A stretch of DNA of 64,000 nucleotides from Galbibacter mesophilus. GTDB taxonomy: Bacteria; Bacteroidota; Bacteroidia; Flavobacteriales; Flavobacteriaceae. A program made the translations under genes and the position numbers. The notes below the pieces were generated by a model that saw nothing but the letters and a program-made list of their open reading frames with translations, was not told the DNA's origin and searched no databases. The stretch lies in NCBI RefSeq assembly GCF_023721415.1, contig NZ_JAMQVC010000001.1, forward strand, positions 868,001-932,000. Reading direction: 5' to 3'. This document shows positions 26,587 to 35,112 of the stretch, piece after piece (the first letter of the stretch is position 1; each line of letters starts with the position of its first letter).

Positions 26587-27453
26587 CTATCCCCTTCGTT
26601 TAAAATACCCTAATAACTTTTTCACATAACTTTCATCTACACGGCTGCTAATAACACCCGCTCCACTTTTGGAGAACGTATTTTGGAAATAATCCACGCG
26701 ATTTAAATAATACTTGGCGTATTGATTTCGAACACTTTTTGCTTTGGTATTCACCAACATAAGCTCACCAGTCTCAGCATCTTCCATTTGAACAAAACCA
26801 ATATTAGGCATGCTCTCTTCTTTTTCATCGTAAATGCGAATTCCCGTAATATCGTGTTTGTTTGCCGCAATTTTAAGCGAATGTTCGTAGTTGTCGGCCA
26901 TAAAATCAGAGAGCAAAAAGGCAATTACTCTTTTCTTGCTTACGCTCGACATAAACTTAAGCGCTCCTTGTATATCGGTGTTTTTACTTTCTGGTTTAAA
27001 TTCCAACAGCTCACGAATAATCCTCAATACGTGAAATCTCCCTTTTTTAGGCGGAATGTAAAGTTCTATTTGGTCTGAAAACAGAATAAGTCCAATTTTA
27101 TCGTTGTTCTGCATGGCAGAAAAAGCCAATGTAGCAGAAATTTCAGTGATAATATCTTTTTTAAACTGTTGGGTAGTACCGAAGAATTCAGAGCCTGAGA
27201 CGTCTACCATTAACATCATGGTAAGTTCGCGTTCTTCTTCAAAAACCTTTACAAAAGGCTCGTTATAGCGGGCAGTTACGTTCCAATCTATATTTCTTAC
27301 ATCGTCCCCAAATTGGTAATTGCGCACCTCACTAAATGTCATTCCCCGACCCTTAAAGGTAGAATGATATTCCCCTCCGAAGATATGATCACTCAATCGG
27401 CGGGTTTTTATCTCAATTTTCCTTACTTTCTTTAGTAACTCTTTAGTATCCAT
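26587..27453 (-). CDS. DUF58 protein of the MoxR/Bat operon
   Basis: The product is a 288-aa cytoplasmic protein. The region FSEVRNYQFGDDVRNIDWNVTAR (about 40-62) is the defining DUF58 signature (ExRxYxxGDDxRxIDW). A VWA-like MIDAS DVSGS (Asp84, Ser86, Ser88) follows, with LSDFM further on. These proteins partner MoxR ATPases. It lies 73 bp downstream of moxR and 70 bp upstream of the BatD/DUF4381-like gene, all on one strand. Confidence 0.93.
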   Translation of the reverse strand: MDTKELLKKVRKIEIKTRRLSDHIFGGEYHSTFKGRGMTFSEVRNYQFGDDVRNIDWNVTARYNEPFVKVFEEERELTMMLMVDVSGSEFFGTTQQFKKDIITEISATLAFSAMQNNDKIGLILFSDQIELYIPPKKGRFHVLRIIRELLEFKPESKNTDIQGALKFMSSVSKKRVIAFLLSDFMADNYEHSLKIAANKHDITGIRIYDEKEESMPNIGFVQMEDAETGELMLVNTKAKSVRNQYAKYYLNRVDYFQNTFSKSGAGVISSRVDESYVKKLLGYFKRRG

Positions 27454-27526
27454 AGTAAATTCAAAGTTTAGTTTAATGTTATGTGTTCAAGTAACTTTAA
27501 ACTTTTGAACGTGAAACTTTAAACCG

Positions 27527-28528
27527 TTATGGCACTTCTATTTCGTTTACTATTTTGTTGATGATTTCTTCGGAAGTAATATTTTCCGCTTCTGCTTCGT
27601 AGGTAATACCAACCCTGTGGCGTAACACATCGTGTACTACAGCTCTTACATCCTCTGGAATTACGTAACCTCTCCTTTTGATGAAGGCGTAACATTTTGC
27701 TGCTGTTGCCAAATTAATACTTCCCCTTGGCGAAGCTCCAAAACTAATGAGAGGTTTAAGGTCTGATAAATTATATTTTTCAGGATAACGGGTAGCAAAA
27801 ATGATGTCCAGAATGTACTTTTCTATTTTCTCGTCCATATACACTTCTCTAACCGAAGCTTGTGCCCTTAAAATTTGATCTATGGAAACTACTTGATTTA
27901 CTTTATTGAATTCCCCTTTTAAGTTAGCACGAATAATAAGTTGTTCTTCGTTCAGCTTTGGATAATCAATTACGGTCTTCAGCATAAAACGGTCTACCTG
28001 TGCTTCCGGTAACGGGTAAGTACCCTCCTGTTCCACTGGGTTTTGAGTTGCCATTACCAAAAATGGCTTTTCAAGGATAAAAGTTTCATCACCAATGGTT
28101 ACTTGCTTTTCCTGCATGGCTTCCAACAAAGCCGACTGAACTTTTGCAGGGGCTCGGTTGATCTCATCTGCCAACACGAAATTGGCAAAAATAGGTCCTT
28201 TTTTTATGGAGAAGTCGTTTACTTTCATGTTATAGATAAGCGTCCCCACCACATCTGCAGGTAGAAGGTCGGGGGTGAACTGGATCCGGCTGAAACTCCC
28301 GTGTACTGCTTTTGCAAGGGTGTTAATGGCTAAGGTTTTTGCCAAACCGGGTACACCTTCCAATAAAATATGTCCTTGCCCTAAGAGACCAATCAACAAT
28401 CTTTCTACCATGTGCTTTTGCCCTACAATAACTTTATTCATCTCTAAAGTTAGTACATCGATAAAAGCACTTTCTTTTTCAATTTTTTCGTTAATAGCGT
28501 TAATATCCAACGTAGTATTTTGCTCCAT
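27527..28528 (-). CDS. MoxR-type AAA+ ATPase
   Basis: The product is a 333-aa cytoplasmic AAA+ ATPase heading the Bat operon. Walker A is GVPGLAKT (58-65) and Walker B LADEINRAP (Asp121-Glu122); a sensor-1-like MATQNPVEQEGTYPLPEAQVDRF and an ASPRGSINLATAAKCYA helix are typical MoxR elements. MoxR ATPases act as chaperones with VWA/DUF58 partners. The promoter is presumably upstream of 28528; no clear -7 box was identified. Confidence 0.95.
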   Translation of the reverse strand: MEQNTTLDINAINEKIEKESAFIDVLTLEMNKVIVGQKHMVERLLIGLLGQGHILLEGVPGLAKTLAINTLAKAVHGSFSRIQFTPDLLPADVVGTLIYNMKVNDFSIKKGPIFANFVLADEINRAPAKVQSALLEAMQEKQVTIGDETFILEKPFLVMATQNPVEQEGTYPLPEAQVDRFMLKTVIDYPKLNEEQLIIRANLKGEFNKVNQVVSIDQILRAQASVREVYMDEKIEKYILDIIFATRYPEKYNLSDLKPLISFGASPRGSINLATAAKCYAFIKRRGYVIPEDVRAVVHDVLRHRVGITYEAEAENITSEEIINKIVNEIEVP

Positions 28529-28620
28529 TTATGTTAATTTTTTGAGGCATCAATATAACACCATCTATAATAGGACGCAAATTGAAAATTTATTTAGACT
28601 ACCGCTGTTAACAATTGGTT

Positions 28621-28657
28621 AAAAAATAAAGAGTGCCCTGAACATTAGGGCACTCTT
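28621..28657 (-). terminator. Intrinsic terminator after DUF4382 lipoprotein
   Basis: On the minus strand, AAGAGTGCCCT-AATGTTC-AGGGCACTCTT forms an 11-bp stem followed by TATTTTTT. It lies 22 bp past the DUF4382 gene stop. Confidence 0.88.
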
Positions 28658-28679
28658 AATATATTTTATGTCTTTTTAA

Positions 28680-29750
28680 CTATTCCAAGGTAATATCTCC
28701 CAACGCAGTTATCTCTCCTTCAACTACTTCCACATCAGCAACCTCCTTAATTCCAAATGCAGAACCTTCACCAGGAGTTAGGGTTAAAATATATGTGCCA
28801 GCCGGAATATTTTCCAATGTAAACATACCTTCTTCATTAATATCAGCCGAAACCATTTCTTCACCTACCATTATAGATGCAGTTACAACAACATCTGCAT
28901 TTACTACAGTTCCTGTAATGTTTCCTCCAGAAATTGCCATTAGTTCTACGGTTCCGGCATCAGTAACAGCTCCATTTTCTACTACCACATCTGCTATAGT
29001 AGCGTTTGCCAATCCAGATGCTTCATCAGGGGTAAGCATAACATCGTATGTACCAGCAGGAACACCACTTAATACATATATACCTTCGTCGTTTGTATAT
29101 GTAGTTATAGTGTCTTGATCTGCAACTACCCATGCCAATACTTGATAATCGTTTGGCGTTACAGCCCCTCTAATTTTTCCAGAGTTTACTTCCGTACTTG
29201 CATTTATAACTGGCTTTAGAATGTATTTCCCTGAATTCCCAGCATCTACAACAGATTTTTCAGCGTCAAAATCGAGCGTAATCTCATATGTAAAACCACC
29301 TTCCAATTCAACGTCATCAAATTTTATTTTTAAACCTGACTGCTGAGCACTTGGTGTGTCTAAAGGATACTCTTCCCCGTCGACAACCACGGAGTTTTCT
29401 TCTCCTAACACCAATCGAAGTTGCTCTATATCGCCTTCTAATATTTCATTTTCTACCAATACTACACTGGCACCGCCGGTTAGCTCCAACAAATCGTATA
29501 CACCTGTATTTACTTCTCCAACACTCTCCCATCCACCTTCTTCATCATCAGAACGGTTAATTAATACATCTTGAATGTCTATATTCACTTTCTCATAGTC
29601 TCCTGGAGCATCCACAAGATTAATTTTTACTTTCGCCATGTCTTCAGAAGGCATATCAGTATTTGTATCGTCCTCACTACAACTAATAGTCAAGAATAAA
29701 GTAGCCAATGCTAGACATGTAATTTTTGATATTCTTTTCAGATTTTTCAT
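28680..29750 (-). CDS. DUF4382 lipoprotein with carboxypeptidase-like repeats
   Basis: The product is a 356-aa surface or periplasmic lipoprotein: signal ending in FLTISC (Cys24), a DUF4382 domain (about 38-190; VKINLVDAPGDYEKVNIDIQ and LKIKFDDVELEGGFTYEITLD) and two carboxypeptidase-regulatory-like beta-sandwiches (about 192-275 and 278-356; each with a VPAGTYD or IPAGTYI loop and a TLTPGE segment). No enzyme site is visible. It is monocistronic with its own terminator. Confidence 0.87.
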   Translation of the reverse strand: MKNLKRISKITCLALATLFLTISCSEDDTNTDMPSEDMAKVKINLVDAPGDYEKVNIDIQDVLINRSDDEEGGWESVGEVNTGVYDLLELTGGASVVLVENEILEGDIEQLRLVLGEENSVVVDGEEYPLDTPSAQQSGLKIKFDDVELEGGFTYEITLDFDAEKSVVDAGNSGKYILKPVINASTEVNSGKIRGAVTPNDYQVLAWVVADQDTITTYTNDEGIYVLSGVPAGTYDVMLTPDEASGLANATIADVVVENGAVTDAGTVELMAISGGNITGTVVNADVVVTASIMVGEEMVSADINEEGMFTLENIPAGTYILTLTPGEGSAFGIKEVADVEVVEGEITALGDITLE

Positions 29751-29928
29751 AAATAGGTGTTTTTAATTTATTAGTATTTGTTTTAATCCCTCAAGCGTGA
29801 GGTACTATTAATAATTACGTGCCCATTTTAAAAACCAGATGTTAAGGAATGTTAATGTTTAAAAATCTCTTTATTGTGTTGAACAGTTACATTATTTTCA
29901 TTTTGCAAATTTAACCTATCTAAATACA

Positions 29929-30792
29929 ATGAATTTTTCAAAAATAATTGCCGGTACCATGACATGGGGAAGTTGGGGGAAATCACTCCAAAAAAATGAG
30001 ATGAAAGATCTTATTCTTCATTGTTTTAAGGAAGGAATTTCTACGTTTGACCATGCTGATATTTATGGCGGATATACTACCGAGCAAGCTTTTGGAGCTG
30101 CCTTTAAGGATAGTGGCTTAAACCGGGAGGAAGTACAACTTATTACCAAATGCGGAATTCAATACGTTTGCGAGAATAGGGACAATAAGATAAAACATTA
30201 CAATCTTTCCAAGGAATATATCATTTGGTCGGTAGATGAATCTTTAAAAAATTTACAAACTGATTATATTGATCTTTTATTGCTCCACAGACCTAGCCCG
30301 CTGATGCAACCCGATGAAATTGCAGAGGCCGTTGCAGCGCTTAAGAAACAAGGAAAAATAAACCATTTCGGACTTTCTAACTTTACACCCTCCCAAACAG
30401 CTCTAATTAAAGACAAAACGGAAGTCGCCGTTAACCAAATAGAGTTTTCGATAACTCATTTTGATGCCATGTTGAATGGCGATTTGGATTATATGATGCA
30501 GAACAACATTAAGCCAATGGCATGGAGTCCGCTCGGACTTATTTTTAAACAGTCTACAGACCAGACATTGCGAATAAAACACAAGCTTTTTGAGCTTATT
30601 GAAAAATACCATGCTACGGCAGACCAACTTTTATTGGATTGGATTTTAAAACATCCTTCCGGAATACACCCTGTTATTGGAACGACCAATAAAGAGCGTA
30701 TTACAAATTCGGTAAAAGCGCTAGACATCGAACTCGACCGTGAAGATTGGTTTTCACTGCTAGTAGAAAGCCAAGGACATAAGGTTCCTTAG
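29929..30792 (+). CDS. Aldo/keto reductase family oxidoreductase
   Basis: The product is a 287-aa cytoplasmic NADPH-dependent oxidoreductase. The AKR tetrad is visible: Asp41 and Tyr46 in DHADIYGGYTTEQAFG, Lys in ITKCGI (about 73) and His in LLLLHRPSP (about 125). The distal AVNQIEFSITH and PVIGTTNKERI are cofactor-binding segments. It resembles YdhF-type reductases. The gene is alone, followed by a repeat-rich intergenic region. Confidence 0.93.
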   Translation: MNFSKIIAGTMTWGSWGKSLQKNEMKDLILHCFKEGISTFDHADIYGGYTTEQAFGAAFKDSGLNREEVQLITKCGIQYVCENRDNKIKHYNLSKEYIIWSVDESLKNLQTDYIDLLLLHRPSPLMQPDEIAEAVAALKKQGKINHFGLSNFTPSQTALIKDKTEVAVNQIEFSITHFDAMLNGDLDYMMQNNIKPMAWSPLGLIFKQSTDQTLRIKHKLFELIEKYHATADQLLLDWILKHPSGIHPVIGTTNKERITNSVKALDIELDREDWFSLLVESQGHKVP

Positions 30793-30936
30793 GGGTTTAG
30801 GTGTTGGATGTTGGGTTTTAGGTATTGGAAACCAGACGCTAGAGGTTAGTTAGAGTAGCCAGTGGTCAGTGGTCAGTGTTCAGTTGGCAGGGATATCAGG
30901 TCATTCAAGAAAATCGAGCAGCTATCAACTTTACGA

Positions 30937-31030
30937 CTTATCAACTTAACGAATCAACAATAGAGGCTGGAGGCTAGAAGACGGGAGACAGAAGCTCGAA
31001 AAATTTAAATTAGTCGATTTAACAAATAAA
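30937..31030 (-). repeat. Dispersed intergenic repeat, copy 2
   Basis: This is the reverse complement of copy 1 near position 142. On the minus strand it runs GTTAAATCGACTAATTTAAA, CTTCTGTCTCCCGTCTTCTA, CCTCCAGCCTC, TATTGTTGATTCGTTAA. The word order is kept with scattered substitutions and a short gap. It has no coding content and lies in the intergenic gap before folB. Confidence 0.6.
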
Positions 31031-31094
31031 CACCCATCATCCAGCAACCACAACATTCATAACTACTAAATTTCAGTCTTAATGAATTAAACTT

Positions 31095-31102
31095 TATTTT
31101 TG
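31095..31102 (+). promoter_or_regulatory. Probable folB promoter -7 element
   Basis: TATTTTTG matches the Bacteroidota -7 consensus. It lies 21 bp before the TTG start of folB and supports that start. Confidence 0.45.
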
Positions 31103-31123
31103 CATTCTTAAAAGAAAACGATT

Positions 31124-31480
31124 TTGGGAATAATAAAAGTAACCAATATTCAAGTGTATGCATACCATGGATGTTTGGTAGAGGAAGGGAAAATAGGTAG
31201 CGATTACCGCGTTGATGTGGAGGTTAAAGCGAATTTACAACCATCTGCGGAAAGTGACCAATTAAAAGATACCGTAGATTATGTTCAAATAAACCGAATT
31301 GTAAAAGATGAAATGGCGGTTCGCTCAAAATTATTGGAACATGTAGCGAAACGGATTATCGATCGCATTTTGGCAGAAATTGCCATCGCCAACGAAGTGA
31401 CTGTAGAAGTTTCCAAAATCAACCCACCCATCGGAGGGAATGTGGAACAGGTGACCATTCAAATGACACTTAGCAGATAA
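31124..31480 (+). CDS. folB: Dihydroneopterin aldolase
   Basis: The product is a 118-aa folate-pathway enzyme converting dihydroneopterin to 6-hydroxymethyl-dihydropterin and glycolaldehyde. Signatures are IQVYAYHGCLVEEGKIGSDY (pterin and active-site region), a conserved Tyr and Lys, and VSKINPPIGGNVEQVTIQM near the end. There is no ATG upstream in frame: the start is TTG at 31124 (MGIIKVTNIQVYAYHG), 21 bp after a -7 element. tRNA-Cys lies 60 bp downstream. Confidence 0.93.
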   Translation: MGIIKVTNIQVYAYHGCLVEEGKIGSDYRVDVEVKANLQPSAESDQLKDTVDYVQINRIVKDEMAVRSKLLEHVAKRIIDRILAEIAIANEVTVEVSKINPPIGGNVEQVTIQMTLSR

Positions 31481-31493
31481 TTTAAACATCCTT

Positions 31494-31526
31494 TTTGGAT
31501 TAAGAACAATATTTTTATTACATTTG
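31494..31526 (+). promoter_or_regulatory. tRNA-Cys promoter
   Basis: TTTG at 31494-31497 and TACATTTG at 31519-31526 fit the Bacteroidota -33/-7 consensus, with a 21-bp spacer. The predicted transcription start is a few bases before the tRNA 5' end at 31540. Confidence 0.55.
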
Positions 31527-31539
31527 CGCTCCGCAAAAG

Positions 31540-31610
31540 GGCATCGTGGCCGAGTGGCTAGGCAGAGGTCTGCAAAACCTTGTACAGCGGTTCGAATCCG
31601 CTCGATGCCT
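31540..31610 (+). tRNA. tRNA-Cys (anticodon GCA)
   Basis: A 71-nt tRNA gene folds with acceptor stem GGCATCG/CGATGCC, an anticodon stem GAGGT/ACCTT (one G-U pair) around the loop CTGCAAA (anticodon GCA), and T-arm GCGGTTCGAATCCGC. The discriminator is T. The 3' CCA is not encoded. It is preceded by a promoter and followed within 7 bp by an intrinsic terminator, so it is a single-gene unit. Confidence 0.96.
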
Positions 31611-31616
31611 CAACCA

Positions 31617-31655
31617 AAACCCCAAAGTTCTTAAAAACTTTGGGGTTTATTTTTT
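31617..31655 (+). terminator. Intrinsic terminator after tRNA-Cys
   Basis: AAACCCCAAAGTT-CTTAAA-AACTTTGGGGTTT forms a perfect 13-bp stem, followed by ATTTTTT. Confidence 0.9.
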
Positions 31656-31833
31656 CACAACTTCCACTTTACAAAAATCCTTCAAAAGAATCTTTTCAAA
31701 TACTTCTATTATTTTATCATTTTAACAAAAAACAAATGCGCTCTTTGTGTTTATTAATCACCTGTAAATATATTTGTTCGATCTAAAGCCAGTCCTTACA
31801 CCAATCTCGTTTTAGTAATTTATTAGTGAAAAT

Positions 31834-32388
31834 ATGAAGAGAAGAAGCGTCCTTAAAAATTTAGGATTACTTACAGGCGGACTTATGCTGATGCCTTCTT
31901 GTAGTTTTTTGGAAAAACGCACCCCAATTGCCCTAAATAATTTACAGATAAAAATCGAAGAAGAGGAGTTAATGGAGCAACTGATAGCTGTTATCCTTCC
32001 GGAAGATAATTTAAAGGGCGGTGTATCTCTGGGCGTTCAAAACTTTGTTTGGGTAATGCTAGACGATTGCGCTGAGAAAAAGAAACAAGACACTTTTTTA
32101 AATGGGTTACGGCTTTTTAATACTACCGTGAAACAATCTTACGGAGATGATTTTGAAGGCCTTTCTTCCGAAGAAAAATATACCGCTTTAACCAACATGC
32201 TAAACAATGAAAGTCTGAATACAGATTTGATTGCTTTTTTACATACCACGAAGCATACCGCAATCTGGGGCTATAAAAATAGTGAATACTATCTAAGCGA
32301 AGTTATGCCTTACAACCTTATTCCCGGTGCTTTTTCTTATAAAACAAAAACGATTGACCCTAACGAAAAAATCAATATCAATGCCTAA
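31834..32388 (+). CDS. Gluconate 2-dehydrogenase subunit 3 family protein
   Basis: The product is a 184-aa probable Tat-exported lipoprotein: twin-arginine start MKRRSVLKNLGLLTGG and lipobox-like LMPSC. The rest matches the small subunit of membrane sugar dehydrogenases (ILPEDNLKGGVSLGVQNFVW, then GAFSYKTKTIDPNEK). It overlaps the GMC dehydrogenase gene by 8 bp (ATGCCTAA), so the two are translationally coupled. The usual cytochrome subunit is absent nearby. Confidence 0.9.
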   Translation: MKRRSVLKNLGLLTGGLMLMPSCSFLEKRTPIALNNLQIKIEEEELMEQLIAVILPEDNLKGGVSLGVQNFVWVMLDDCAEKKKQDTFLNGLRLFNTTVKQSYGDDFEGLSSEEKYTALTNMLNNESLNTDLIAFLHTTKHTAIWGYKNSEYYLSEVMPYNLIPGAFSYKTKTIDPNEKININA

Positions 32389-34087
32389 TTTTAACATAGA
32401 CAGTACTAAAAAAAACAGTTTTGACGCCATTGTTATTGGTTCGGGCATGAGCGGCGGTTGGGCGGCAAAAGAATTTACAGAAAAAGGACTCAAGACTCTT
32501 GTGTTGGAGCGTGGCAGGGAAGTAAGTCATGTGGAAAACTACCCGACAACGAATTTGATGCCTTGGGAACTAAAACATGCCAATGTTGTTCCTGAAAAAA
32601 TAAAGAAAGAAAATCCCATCGCGGCTCGTTGTTACAATTTTAAAGAGGATTCCCAACATTTCTTCACAAAAGATAAAGAACAGCCTTACATTCAGGAAAA
32701 GCGATTTGATTGGATTCGGGGCTACCAAACGGGAGGAAAATCTTTGTTATGGGCACGCCAAACACAACGTTTAAGTGATTTCGATTTTGAAGGCCCTGCA
32801 AGAGACGGGTTTGCAGTCGATTGGCCGATTCGGTATAAAGACCTTGCCCCATGGTACAGCTATGTTGAAAAATTTGTAGGTATTTCTGGTGAATATGATG
32901 GACTGGATGTACTCCCCGACGGAGAATTCTTAAAATCAATGGGGCTAAACGCCACAGAAGAATACTTTAAAAAAGTAATTGCTGAAAAATACAAGAATCA
33001 GCGACACGTAATTTATGGTCGTTGCGCCCATATTACAGAAACCAAAGATATTTTTATACAACAAGGACGTGGAATGTGTCAAACAAGGGATTTATGCCGA
33101 CGTGGTTGTCCGTTTGGCGGCTATTTCAGCAGCAATTCCAGTACCCTTCCTTGGGCCGCTAAAACAGGCAACCTCACCATGAAACACGATGCCGTGGTAC
33201 ATTCTATTATTTATGATGACAAAAAAGAAAAAGCTACTGGAGTTCGTGTAATTGATGGCAATACAAAAGAAACCACAGAATATTTTGCACCCGTAATTTT
33301 TGTAAATGCGAGTGCCTTTAACACCAATATGATATTGCTGAATTCGAAATCCAATCGTTTCCCGAACGGATTAGGAAACGATAACGGACTTCTAGGAAAA
33401 TACATCGCTTTTCATAATTACCGAATGAACATCAGCGCAGAATTTGATGGAAACTTAGACAAAACTACCGTTGGGAGAAGACCTACGAGCGGCTACATTC
33501 CAAGATTTAGAAATGTCTACAAGCAAGAAACCGATTTTCTAAGAGGATATGCTGCTGGATTTTATGCGAATAGAATTGTTGAGCAAGAGACAGATGCTAT
33601 TGGTCCTGATTTAATGGAAAACCTGAACACCGCCGAATATGGAAATTGGCGTGTTGGTTCTCACATGATGGGAGAAACCATTCCGAAAGAAGAGAGCACG
33701 CTTAGCTTAGATACGGAGAAAGTGGATCAATATGGAATTCCGCAGCTACGCATTAATTTGGATTACGATGAAAATGATGAAAAAATGAATCTGGATTATG
33801 TTGAGCAGCTTACCGAAATGTTTGAAGTGGCCGGATTTAAAAATATTAAAGCCAATGATTCCAAAAAAGCACCTGGACTTGATATCCATGAAATGGGCGG
33901 CGTAAGAATGGGTCACGATCCGAAAACATCATTGCTAAACAAATGGAATCAATTGCACGCATGCAAGAATGTATATGTAACGGATGGGGCGTGTATGACT
34001 TCTACCGCTACCCAAAATCCGTCTTTAACGTATATGGCACTTACGGCTCGGGCTTGCGACCATGCGGTTAAGGAATCAAAGAAATAA
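32381..34087 (+). CDS. GMC family dehydrogenase, gluconate-dehydrogenase-like large subunit
   Basis: The product is a 568-aa FAD-dependent oxidoreductase. The N-terminal dinucleotide motif GSGMSGG (about 20-26) follows FDAIVIG; a second FAD region includes VTDGACMTSTATQNPSLTYMAL, and GGVRMGHDP precedes it. ATG 32381 (MPNFNIDSTK) is preferred to an upstream start inside the small-subunit gene. It oxidises a sugar or sugar acid, presumably in the envelope with its Tat-exported partner; the natural substrate is unknown. Confidence 0.92.
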   Translation: MPNFNIDSTKKNSFDAIVIGSGMSGGWAAKEFTEKGLKTLVLERGREVSHVENYPTTNLMPWELKHANVVPEKIKKENPIAARCYNFKEDSQHFFTKDKEQPYIQEKRFDWIRGYQTGGKSLLWARQTQRLSDFDFEGPARDGFAVDWPIRYKDLAPWYSYVEKFVGISGEYDGLDVLPDGEFLKSMGLNATEEYFKKVIAEKYKNQRHVIYGRCAHITETKDIFIQQGRGMCQTRDLCRRGCPFGGYFSSNSSTLPWAAKTGNLTMKHDAVVHSIIYDDKKEKATGVRVIDGNTKETTEYFAPVIFVNASAFNTNMILLNSKSNRFPNGLGNDNGLLGKYIAFHNYRMNISAEFDGNLDKTTVGRRPTSGYIPRFRNVYKQETDFLRGYAAGFYANRIVEQETDAIGPDLMENLNTAEYGNWRVGSHMMGETIPKEESTLSLDTEKVDQYGIPQLRINLDYDENDEKMNLDYVEQLTEMFEVAGFKNIKANDSKKAPGLDIHEMGGVRMGHDPKTSLLNKWNQLHACKNVYVTDGACMTSTATQNPSLTYMALTARACDHAVKESKK

Positions 34088-34174
34088 TATTCAGAGGCAA
34101 TAACCGTTCTGTAAGATAATTTAATTACACTGAATGAATATTCCCCAAACATCACTTTTTAAATTACAGATTTT

Positions 34175-34182
34175 TACATTTG
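34175..34182 (+). promoter_or_regulatory. Probable GNAT-gene promoter -7 element
   Basis: TACATTTG matches the Bacteroidota -7 consensus and lies 16 bp before the ATG at 34199. Confidence 0.4.
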
Positions 34183-34198
34183 CAATTAACTTGATGAA

Positions 34199-34645
34199 AT
34201 GAAATTGCAAATACATATAAAAACATTTTCTGAACTTGATACCAATGAACTCTACGCATTACTTCAATTGCGCAGTGAAGTTTTTGTGGTGGAACAGGAC
34301 TGTGTTTATCAAGATATTGATTATAAAGACCAAAAAGCGCTGCACGTTTTGGGTTTTCACGAAGGAATTTTAGTGGCTTACACACGTGTTTTTAATGCTG
34401 GGGAATATTTTAACAATCCAAGTATTGGAAGAGTGGTGGTGAGAAAAAAGGAAAGAAAGTACGGCTTCGGACATGAAATTATGAAAGCCTCAATTGAAGC
34501 TATTTATAAAAGTTACGGAAAACAGCGCATAGAAATATCAGCCCAACGCTATCTTGATAAGTTTTATAGATCGCATGGCTTTCAGGAAATCGGTGAAGGT
34601 TACCTAGAGGATGGCATACCACATATAAAGATGATCAAGGATTGA
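34199..34645 (+). CDS. GNAT N-acetyltransferase, ElaA family
   Basis: The product is a 148-aa single-domain acetyltransferase. LYALLQLRSEVFVVEQDCVYQDID and GRVVVRKKERKYGFGHEIMKAS (acetyl-CoA loop) match ElaA proteins. Its C-terminal codons (KMIKD-stop) overlap by 11 bp the end of the convergent unknown gene, and they lie inside a perfect 12-bp palindrome that acts as a bidirectional terminator candidate. Confidence 0.92.
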   Translation: MKLQIHIKTFSELDTNELYALLQLRSEVFVVEQDCVYQDIDYKDQKALHVLGFHEGILVAYTRVFNAGEYFNNPSIGRVVVRKKERKYGFGHEIMKASIEAIYKSYGKQRIEISAQRYLDKFYRSHGFQEIGEGYLEDGIPHIKMIKD

Positions 34646-34661
34646 TCTTGATCATCTTTTT
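34628..34661. terminator. Bidirectional terminator within converging gene ends
   Basis: AAGATGATCAAG-GATTGAT-CTTGATCATCTT has perfect 12-bp arms. The plus strand continues with TTT (34659-34661), extending the T-run begun in the stem. The minus-strand flank (TTTATAT) is a shorter run. The palindrome codes for KMIK on both strands, at the C-termini of the GNAT protein and of the convergent unknown protein. Confidence 0.7.
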
Positions 34662-35012
34662 ATCCATATTCAAATCGTCAAGCATGGTATTTGTAAACTT
34701 ATAGTGCCCTTTAGTACTGATAATTTTAAATCGGTACGACTTCATCTTACTCAATACATCTAAAAACATCCACTTGGACTTTAAAAGATGTGGTTTTTCA
34801 GACTTTACACTAATTTCAAAAAAATGTTTAATCCCATTCTTGTCAGCAACAATATCGGGGGTAATAGTGACATCACTCCCCTTTTTTATAAAGGATTTTG
34901 GGGTTTCATAGCCTTCTAGGTCAGCTTTTATATTGTTAAACCCTCTGTTCTCTAAATAATTAACCGATCTGGTTAAAAAATCTGTATAATTCTCTTTATC
35001 AATGCTTATCAT
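34635..35012 (-). CDS. Hypothetical protein, 125 aa, weakly nuclease-like
   Basis: The product is a basic soluble 125-aa protein with no signal peptide. The centre reads TPDIVADKNGIKHFFEISVKSEKPHL, which superficially resembles a PD-(D/E)xK nuclease core (PD, then a strand with Glu and Lys), but the exact (D/E)xK spacing is absent. A nuclease role is therefore unproven. The gene overlaps the GNAT gene by 11 bp at the 3' ends. No paralogue or neighbour indicates function. Confidence 0.6.
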   Translation of the reverse strand: MISIDKENYTDFLTRSVNYLENRGFNNIKADLEGYETPKSFIKKGSDVTITPDIVADKNGIKHFFEISVKSEKPHLLKSKWMFLDVLSKMKSYRFKIISTKGHYKFTNTMLDDLNMDKKMIKINP

Positions 35013-35112
35013 AATGTATTATACAAATTTTCACGTAAATATCCAATTATCAGATAGTTAAATAGTGTTAAGCCTGCAAACTAATTATTCCGACATTCTT
35101 TTGGTATTCCTC

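Larger units (their letters stand above)
30793..31123. other. Repeat-rich intergenic gap, no gene seen
   Basis: The stretch between the reductase and folB holds no credible coding region. It contains short direct repeats (CAGTGGTCAGTGGTCAGTGTTCAG) and GGTTTTAGGTATTGG-like words, plus the inverted second copy of the dispersed repeat (30937-31030). The folB promoter element (TATTTTTG, 31095-31102) lies at the right end. Confidence 0.6.

Noticed and set aside
31580-31786. Frame beginning in tRNA-Cys
   Set aside because: It runs through the tRNA and its terminator hairpin.
34635-35012. Calling the 125-aa protein a PD-(D/E)xK nuclease
   Set aside because: A PD and a strand with Glu and Lys are present, but the (D/E)xK spacing does not fit; left as hypothetical.
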